A stretch of 10,532 nucleotides of DNA. Source: Gammaproteobacteria bacterium (GTDB lineage: Bacteria; Pseudomonadota; Gammaproteobacteria; Xanthomonadales; Wenzhouxiangellaceae). The translations under genes and the position numbers were made by a program. Under the pieces are notes generated by a model. The model saw nothing but the letters and a program-made list of their open reading frames with translations. It was not told the DNA's origin and ran no database searches. Location: positions 1-10,532 of the forward strand of contig PWWM01000216.1 in the NCBI GenBank assembly GCA_003561495.1, read 5' to 3'. Below are positions 6,097 through 10,532 of the stretch, piece by piece (within the stretch, counting starts at the first letter, position 1; every line of letters starts with the position of its first letter).

Positions 6097-7454
6097 GGTT
6101 TGAGGGCACGCAACATGCCACGCGCCTTGGCTTCGGTCTCTGCCAGTTCAGCGTCGGGATCCGAGTCGGCGACAATCCCCGCACCCGTTCGAAACTTCAG
6201 TTCCCGACCGTGGACCAGCATGCTGCGAATCAGGATATTAAGATCCATACCGCCATCATGACCCAGGTAACCCATTGCCCCGGTGTAGAAACTCCGACCA
6301 CATTGTTCGAGCTCGGCAATGATCTGCATGCACCGGACCTTGGGGCAACCCGTGATCGTGCCGCCGGGGAATGTCGCCGCAATCACATCGGCCGCATGAA
6401 CATCCTCGCGAAGGATCCCGCGGATATTGGAGGCAATATGATGAACGTGTGCGTAACTCTCGACCACCATCAGCTCGTCCACCTCCACTGAGCCACTCTT
6501 GCAGACACGACCCAGGTCGTTGCGTTCGAGATCGATCAGCATGATGTGCTCGGCACGCTCCTTGGGGTGGGCCATGAGCTCGGCCGACAGTGATGCATCC
6601 TGATCAGCCGACAGTCCACGCGGACGGGTTCCGGCAATTGGGCGGGTCTGGACCGTTCGGCCGCGCACTTCGACCAGCCGTTCCGGGGAGGAGCTCAGGA
6701 TGGTGCCGCCCGGCAGGCGTGCCAGACCGGCGAATGGGGCCGGATTACTGCGAGTCAGTGCCTCGTACAAAGTGGCTGGATCCAGATCCTGACTCGATCG
6801 GCCCCGCCAGGCACGCGAAAGGTTGACCTGGAACACGTCTCCATCGAGGATCCACTCGCGGATTCTGCGCACCCCGGCAGTGAACTGATCGCCGGGGTCA
6901 GCCTTGAGCTCCAGCTTGCCGGGATCGAAGGATTCCGCCCTGACTTCAATGGAAGACAGCAAGGCCATGTCCGCCTCAGCCTGCTCCAGCGCAGAGCGAT
7001 TCTCGGCCACGATCCAGGTGGTGTTCTCATGATGATCGTGCAAAAGGGCCGCCGGGCAGCGCGCGGCAAAAGCCACCGGTAATTCATCATCGGCGATCGG
7101 CAAGTTGAGCGTTGGCTCGACCTGACCGATCAATTCATAGCCAAGATAAATGAACCATCCACCACAAAACGGCAGTTGGGTCGATTCAGGATGAGCTTGC
7201 GGCGCCCCGCTCCAATTTCTGAGTCTGTCAAGAAAGTCTCCACCCGACCCCGGGCCGTCAACCCCACCCAGCCCGTCAAGCAACAGTTGTTCACCATTTT
7301 GATAGAGAAGCATGGACCAGCGTCCATGTGCGCCGGCGCTGGCCGAACTGGCCAGAAGAAACGGCCAGCGGTCCGGTTGGCGGCGATGGATGTCAAGGAG
7401 AGACCACGAGGTGGCCAACTGCCGCCGGCATGGGCTGAACTGGAAACCCGGCAT
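6093..7454 (-). CDS. pabB: Aminodeoxychorismate synthase component I
   Basis: This 453-residue chorismate-binding enzyme uses ammonia from a PabA/TrpG glutaminase (not in this window) to make 4-amino-4-deoxychorismate. The N-terminal half is the TrpE/PabB cap domain. The catalytic half shows GDVFQVNLSRAW (205-216), SNPAPFAGL (236-244), SSSPERL with Glu258, RPIAGTRPRG (271-280), HIMLIDLERNDLG (303-315), FPGGTITGCPKVR (362-374) and FRTGAGIVADSDPDAE (421-436). Residue 274 is Ala where E. coli PabB has the catalytic Lys274 (PIKGT); PIAGT is the form usual in anthranilate synthase. I still call PabB because pabC follows in a 4-bp overlap and because 453 residues is the PabB size, below the roughly 500 of TrpE. 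The start at 7454 lies 28 bp after the fabF stop, with no clear Shine-Dalgarno sequence. Confidence 0.9.
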   Translation of the reverse strand: MPGFQFSPCRRQLATSWSLLDIHRRQPDRWPFLLASSASAGAHGRWSMLLYQNGEQLLLDGLGGVDGPGSGGDFLDRLRNWSGAPQAHPESTQLPFCGGWFIYLGYELIGQVEPTLNLPIADDELPVAFAARCPAALLHDHHENTTWIVAENRSALEQAEADMALLSSIEVRAESFDPGKLELKADPGDQFTAGVRRIREWILDGDVFQVNLSRAWRGRSSQDLDPATLYEALTRSNPAPFAGLARLPGGTILSSSPERLVEVRGRTVQTRPIAGTRPRGLSADQDASLSAELMAHPKERAEHIMLIDLERNDLGRVCKSGSVEVDELMVVESYAHVHHIASNIRGILREDVHAADVIAATFPGGTITGCPKVRCMQIIAELEQCGRSFYTGAMGYLGHDGGMDLNILIRSMLVHGRELKFRTGAGIVADSDPDAELAETEAKARGMLRALKP

Positions 7455-7482
7455 CCCGACTAATGGATCACTGGGGGATGAA

Positions 7483-8730
7483 TCAGTTGAAACGCCGCAT
7501 CAGCAGCGACCCGTTGGTACCCCCGAATCCGAACGAGTTGGACAGGGCATACTCGATACTGACCTCACGCGCCTGATGAGGAACCAGGTCAAGGTCACGA
7601 CACTCCGGGTCGGGATTGTCCAGATTGATGGTCGGTGGTATCACCCCGTCATGAAGCGCGAGCGTGGTGAAGATCGCCTCGATTCCGCCGGCGGCTCCAA
7701 GCAAGTGCCCGGTCATGGACTTGGTCGAGCTGATCATCAACTTTTCGGCATGCGACGCGAACAACGCACGCGCTGCATCACACTCGGCACGGTCGCCCAG
7801 CATCGTCGAAGTACCGTGAGCGTTGATGTAGCCCACCTGATCCGGGTTGACGCCGGCGTCAGCCAGGGCATGGGCCATGCAACGCCTGGCGCCATCTCCA
7901 CCCTCGGGTGGAGAGGTGATGTGGTGGGCGTCCCCGCTCATGCCGTAACCGACCACTTCAGCATAGACCCTTGCCCCGCGCTTGCGGGCAAACTCGAGTT
8001 CCTCGAGCACGATCACGCCGGCGCCGTTGCTGAGCACGAAGCCATCGCGATCGGCATCCCAGGGACGACTGGCCTTTTCGGGTTCGTCATTGCGAGTCGA
8101 CAGGGCTCGCGCCGCGGTGAACCCGCCGTATGCGGTCGGTGTGGTGCCATACTCGGCGCCCCCGGCCACCATGACATCGGCATCCCCATAGGCAATCATG
8201 CGTGCGGCATCACCAATGTTGTGAGTCGCCGTGGTGCAGGCGGTAACAATCGAGATGTTCGGACCCTTGAAGCCATAACGAATCGAAATGTTCCCGGCAA
8301 TCATGTTGATGATGCAGCCGGGAACGAAAAACGGCGAGATCCGCCGTGGCCCACTGTCGATGTAGGTCTGGTAGGTCCGCTCGATGGTGTCGATCCCACC
8401 GATTCCCGCACCAATGGCCAGGCCGAACCGCTCGGCCTGATCCGGGTGGGCCGTCAGACCGGCATCATCAATGGCCTGGATGGCCGCAGCCATGCCGTAA
8501 TGAATGAATGGATCGGATTTGCGGGCTTCTTTCGGGGAGAGATACTGGTCCAGATCAAAGTCCCGAATTTCTCCGGCGATCTTGGCACTGAACTTCTCCG
8601 GATCGAAAGCGGTCAGGGGCCCGATGCCACTGCGACCATTGCAGACGGCATCCCAGGCTGAAGGCACATCGTTGCCGACCGGCGAGACGCAGCCCAGACC
8701 GGTCACCACGATTCGGCGGTCACCTCGCAT
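7483..8730 (-). CDS. fabF: 3-oxoacyl-ACP synthase II (KAS II)
   Basis: This enzyme condenses malonyl-ACP with acyl-ACP, extending the chain by two carbons, and in E. coli it controls elongation of C16:1. At 415 residues it matches the family (E. coli FabF 412). The thiolase-fold triad is present: nucleophile Cys165 in VTACTTATHNIG, His305 in NAHGTST, and His342 in SMTGHLLGAAGG, with Lys337 just before. The N-terminal RRIVVTGLGCVSPVGND and C-terminal SNSFGFGGTNGSLL are also typical. The ATG at 8728-8730 has GGGAG at 8737-8741 with 6-nt spacing; the TTG directly before it is in frame but a poorer start. It lies 64 bp after acpP in the usual acpP-fabF order. FabB-type enzymes are close relatives, but the context favours FabF. 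Confidence 0.97.
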   Translation of the reverse strand: MRGDRRIVVTGLGCVSPVGNDVPSAWDAVCNGRSGIGPLTAFDPEKFSAKIAGEIRDFDLDQYLSPKEARKSDPFIHYGMAAAIQAIDDAGLTAHPDQAERFGLAIGAGIGGIDTIERTYQTYIDSGPRRISPFFVPGCIINMIAGNISIRYGFKGPNISIVTACTTATHNIGDAARMIAYGDADVMVAGGAEYGTTPTAYGGFTAARALSTRNDEPEKASRPWDADRDGFVLSNGAGVIVLEELEFARKRGARVYAEVVGYGMSGDAHHITSPPEGGDGARRCMAHALADAGVNPDQVGYINAHGTSTMLGDRAECDAARALFASHAEKLMISSTKSMTGHLLGAAGGIEAIFTTLALHDGVIPPTINLDNPDPECRDLDLVPHQAREVSIEYALSNSFGFGGTNGSLLMRRFN

Positions 8731-8794
8731 CAAACACTCCCGAAAGTCTTAGCCCTGGCGGACAGACACCTGACAAACCCGCTAAGTGCATGAC

Positions 8795-9037
8795 CTAGCC
8801 GTTGTCAACGTTACTCTTGATGTAATCGATCGCCTGTTGAACGCTGGTAATCTTTTCGGCTTCCTCATCGGGAATTTCGCACTCGAACTCTTCTTCAAGC
8901 GCCATCACCAGTTCCACCGTATCCAGAGAGTCGGCTCCCAGGTCATCGACAAAGGATGCACTTGGCGTGACTTCTTCTTCCTTGACACCCAGCTGCTCGA
9001 TAACGATCTTCTTGACGCGATCTTCAATACTGCTCAT
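8795..9037 (-). CDS. acpP: Acyl carrier protein
   Basis: This small acidic carrier holds growing acyl chains on a 4'-phosphopantetheine arm and hands them to the Fab enzymes and to lipid A and phospholipid acyltransferases. The 80 residues form the standard four-helix fold. The modification site is Ser37 in the DLGADSLDTVELVM motif (32-45), followed by the acidic recognition helix with LEEEFECEIPDEEAEKI (47-63). The length is close to E. coli AcpP (78), with a two-residue longer C-terminus. The ATG at 9035-9037 has AGAGGA at 9047-9052, 9 nt upstream, the best ribosome site in the window. That fits the high abundance expected of ACP. It follows fabG after the AT-rich leader and precedes fabF. 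Confidence 0.99.
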   Translation of the reverse strand: MSSIEDRVKKIVIEQLGVKEEEVTPSASFVDDLGADSLDTVELVMALEEEFECEIPDEEAEKITSVQQAIDYIKSNVDNG

Positions 9038-9046
9038 TGTTGGTTT

Positions 9047-9052
9047 TCCTCT
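9047..9052 (-). promoter_or_regulatory. Ribosome binding site of acpP
   Basis: AGAGGA on the minus strand lies 9 nt before the acpP ATG. It is the strongest Shine-Dalgarno match among the genes here, and it sits in an A-rich, probably unstructured stretch (AAAACCAACA) that should favour high translation. Confidence 0.75.
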
Positions 9053-9079
9053 GCTATAAGGGTTACCCGAAGCTTTAGC

Positions 9080-9108
9080 ATTGTAGTGAACTCATGCTCG
9101 CTTCGCCA
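9080..9108 (-). promoter_or_regulatory. Candidate proximal acpP promoter
   Basis: The minus-strand -10 hexamer TACAAT (9080-9085, 5 of 6 consensus bases) has a weak -35, TGGCGA (9103-9108, 3 of 6), at a 17-bp spacing. Initiation near 9073 would give a 5' leader of about 36 nt containing the acpP ribosome site. A dedicated acpP promoter between fabG and acpP is known in E. coli; the exact position here is inferred. Confidence 0.45.
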
Positions 9109-9151
9109 GTTGGATTCGCCGTCATGACATTCAGTGTCTCGACAGCTTGAA

Positions 9152-9173
9152 GTAATTAATTTGTAATTATTTC
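9152..9173. repeat. 11-bp imperfect tandem repeat, AT-rich, in the acpP leader
   Basis: Two copies lie head to tail on the plus strand: GTAATTAATTT (9152-9162) and GTAATTATTTC (9163-9173), matching at 9 of 11 positions. They are spaced by about one helical turn and form the most AT-rich stretch of the window, between the two candidate acpP promoters. They could bind a regulator or a nucleoid protein, or simply be AT-rich promoter DNA. I recognise no specific operator. Confidence 0.4.
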
Positions 9174-9184
9174 AGGTGTTTGTG

Positions 9185-9214
9185 ATTATAACTTAATCCA
9201 TCATGTCATGTACA
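9185..9214 (-). promoter_or_regulatory. Candidate distal acpP promoter at the fabG 3' end
   Basis: A perfect -10 hexamer TATAAT (9185-9190, minus strand) is preceded at 18 bp by TGTACA (9209-9214, 4 of 6 matches to TTGACA), which lies within the last codons of fabG. Initiation near 9178 would give a leader of about 140 nt that includes the tandem repeat. The -10 match is striking, but the -35 is partial. Confidence 0.45.
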
Positions 9215-9950
9215 TGCCACCGTTGACATGCAGGGTCTGACCGGTAATGTAGGCTCCGGCCGGTCCGGCCAGAAAGCCGACACAGGCGGCAATGTCCTCC
9301 ACCTCACCCAGACGTCCCAGCGGGATTGTACCTTGCAGACGCTCGCGTTGCTCCGCATCCAGGGCCCGGGTCATGTCAGTGTCGATGAATCCGGGCGCGA
9401 TCACATTGGCCGTGATGCCTCGTGATCCGACTTCATGAGCCACGGCCCGCGAAAAACCGGCCAGTCCGGCCTTGGCGGCACAGTAATTGGCCTGGCCCGG
9501 ATTGCCGGCATAACCCACCACCGACGAAATCGAGATGATTCGACCCGAGCGAGCCTTGAGCATGCCGCGCAGACAAGCACGTGTGATGCGCATGGCGCCG
9601 CGCAGGTTCGTGTCCAGCACCTGGTCCCATTCCTCATCCTTGAGACGCATCAGCAACTGATCGCGGGTAATCGCAGCATTGTTGACCAGCACGGTCACCG
9701 CACCGGCCTCAGAGCTGATTTGCTTGACGACCTGACCGATCGCGTCAGCATCGGTCACATCCAGCACCAACCCACGCCCGGCACCAAGACACTCACTGAT
9801 CCGGTCGGCTCCGTCCTGGCTCGTCGCGGTTCCGAAAACGTTCGCTCCCAGCGCCTTCAACCAGTTGGCAGTTGCTTCTCCGATTCCGCGACTGGCGCCG
9901 GTCACCAGGGCAATCTGCCCGTCGATACGATGACTGTTTTCAGGACTCAC
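9201..9950 (-). CDS. fabG: 3-oxoacyl-ACP reductase
   Basis: This NADPH-dependent short-chain dehydrogenase/reductase reduces 3-ketoacyl-ACP to (R)-3-hydroxyacyl-ACP. It has 249 residues (E. coli 244). The Rossmann motif TGASRGIG covers residues 17-24, NNAA 90-93, and the catalytic tetrad is Asn115, Ser143, Tyr156 and Lys160 (YCAAK). The C-terminal ITGQTLHVNGGMYM is the FabG ending. The start is GTG at 9948-9950, directly after the fabD TGA, with GGAGAG at 9955-9960. The GGAG core is 6 nt from the GTG, which supports this unusual start over internal ones. The first ten residues form a short polar extension before the first beta strand. It sits between fabD and acpP as in most gammaproteobacteria. 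Confidence 0.97.
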   Translation of the reverse strand: MSPENSHRIDGQIALVTGASRGIGEATANWLKALGANVFGTATSQDGADRISECLGAGRGLVLDVTDADAIGQVVKQISSEAGAVTVLVNNAAITRDQLLMRLKDEEWDQVLDTNLRGAMRITRACLRGMLKARSGRIISISSVVGYAGNPGQANYCAAKAGLAGFSRAVAHEVGSRGITANVIAPGFIDTDMTRALDAEQRERLQGTIPLGRLGEVEDIAACVGFLAGPAGAYITGQTLHVNGGMYMT

Positions 9951-10532
9951 TCAACTCTCCAGTTCACCCATCAGGGATTCCATCTGACTGACCTGGTGCA
10001 GAGACACACAGGACAGACTTCGATCAATACGTCGGGTCAGGCCCCTGAGCACCCGGCCCGGACCGCACTCGGCCAGACGCTTGACGCCGGCGCCCGCCAT
10101 GGCCTGGACGGTCTCGGTCCAGCGCACCGGCGCGGACATCTGGCCAACCAGCGCGGCCCGTATTTCGTCAGGCCCGGTTCGCGCCTGACAATCGATATTG
10201 TGCAACACCGGTAGCTCGGGTGCGCGCATCTCGATACCGGCCAGCACCTCGGCCAACCCGTCTGCAGCAGGCTTCATCAGCGCACTGTGGGACGGCACAC
10301 TGACTGGCAGGATCATGGCACGCTTGGCGCCGGCATCACGACATTTGTGCATCGCCCGCTCGACCGCAGCGCTGTGACCGGCAATCACCAGTTGCCCCGG
10401 CGAATTGTAATTGGCCGGCGCCACGACCTGGTCTTCGCAGGCCTCGCGACAGATCGCCTCAACCACTTCATCCTCCAGCCCGAGGACCGCGGCCATGGCT
10501 CCGTGGCCGGCAGGCACCGCCGACTGCCTCAA
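9951..10532 (-). CDS. fabD: Malonyl-CoA:ACP transacylase, N-terminus off the window
   Basis: This enzyme transfers malonyl from CoA to ACP, supplying the extender unit. Only the C-terminal 193 residues or so are in the window; by comparison with E. coli FabD (309 residues) about 120 are missing, including the GHSLG serine nucleophile and the carboxylate-binding arginine. What remains begins in the QSAVPAGHGAMAAVLG segment and contains NYNSPGQLVIAG, the catalytic His in VPSHSALM (fragment residue 82, matching E. coli His201) and AECGPGRVLRGLTRRI. The frame is open to the right edge with no start codon, so the leftmost residue seen is internal. Its TGA is directly followed by the fabG GTG. Confidence 0.97.
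   Translation of the reverse strand: MRQSAVPAGHGAMAAVLGLEDEVVEAICREACEDQVVAPANYNSPGQLVIAGHSAAVERAMHKCRDAGAKRAMILPVSVPSHSALMKPAADGLAEVLAGIEMRAPELPVLHNIDCQARTGPDEIRAALVGQMSAPVRWTETVQAMAGAGVKRLAECGPGRVLRGLTRRIDRSLSCVSLHQVSQMESLMGELES

Noticed and set aside
5272..6261. Plus-strand open frame antisense to pabC (329 codons)
   Set aside because: It overlaps pabC fully, with no recognisable domain and no ribosome site. This is codon-bias shadowing.
7312..8661. Very long plus-strand open frame antisense to fabF and pabB (449 codons)
   Set aside because: It is a shadow of GC-rich third positions in the real minus-strand genes. Its composition is unlike a protein, with many His, Gly and Arg, and it crosses two well-supported genes.
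8748..8786. Inverted repeat CTTAGC/GCTAAG between acpP and fabF, as a possible attenuator or terminator
   Set aside because: The 6-bp stem with a 27-nt loop and no U-tract is about what chance gives in such a gap.
9207..9216. Perfect 10-bp palindrome CATGTACATG at the fabG end, as an operator
   Set aside because: It arises from the Met-Tyr-Met codons of the conserved FabG C-terminus, so it needs no regulatory explanation.

Overview
This is a core-genome window from a fairly high-GC gammaproteobacterium. It holds most of the classic fab cluster plus the genes that usually follow it, all on the minus strand. Reading in the direction of transcription (right to left) the order is fabD (N-terminus off the window), fabG, acpP, fabF, pabB, pabC, mltG, tmk, holB, pilZ. 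E. coli has fabD-fabG-acpP-fabF-pabC-mltG-tmk-holB; a pilZ gene after holB is typical of type IV pilus-bearing gammaproteobacteria such as Pseudomonas and Xanthomonas. From memory, pabB between fabF and pabC is closer to the Xanthomonadales-type arrangement. I infer a Xanthomonadales or Wenzhouxiangella/Chromatiales-like organism, but no sequence search was possible.

Right part (7483-10532): malonyl-CoA:ACP transacylase (FabD), 3-ketoacyl-ACP reductase (FabG), acyl carrier protein (AcpP) and 3-ketoacyl-ACP synthase II (FabF), the loading and elongation core of type II fatty acid synthesis. The only sizeable non-coding gap in the gene series is the 163-bp AT-rich leader before acpP (9038-9200). 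It carries two candidate sigma-70 promoters and an 11-bp imperfect tandem repeat, which would let acpP be made more strongly than its neighbours.

Middle part (2359-7454): a very compact run. PabB and PabC together make p-aminobenzoate for folate. MltG is the membrane lytic transglycosylase that terminates glycan strands. Tmk makes dTDP, HolB is the clamp-loader delta-prime subunit, and PilZ is a type IV pilus assembly protein. Junctions are 4-bp ATGA or GTGA overlaps, a 2-bp gap, or a start codon directly after a stop, so translational coupling is likely throughout.

Left part (1-2357): a class V PLP-dependent enzyme of unknown substrate on the plus strand, convergent with pilZ (1 bp between stop codons) and divergent from dinB (DNA polymerase IV, minus strand; 47 bp between start codons). 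The first 135 bp hold only a possible partial frame running off the left edge.

I see no mobile element, CRISPR array, tRNA or rRNA, prophage or obviously new multi-gene system. The points worth a second look are residue-level and regulatory: Ala instead of Lys in the PabB PIKGT motif, a DinB C-terminus that stops before the usual clamp-binding tail, a class V enzyme lacking the desulfurase cysteine, and the acpP leader.
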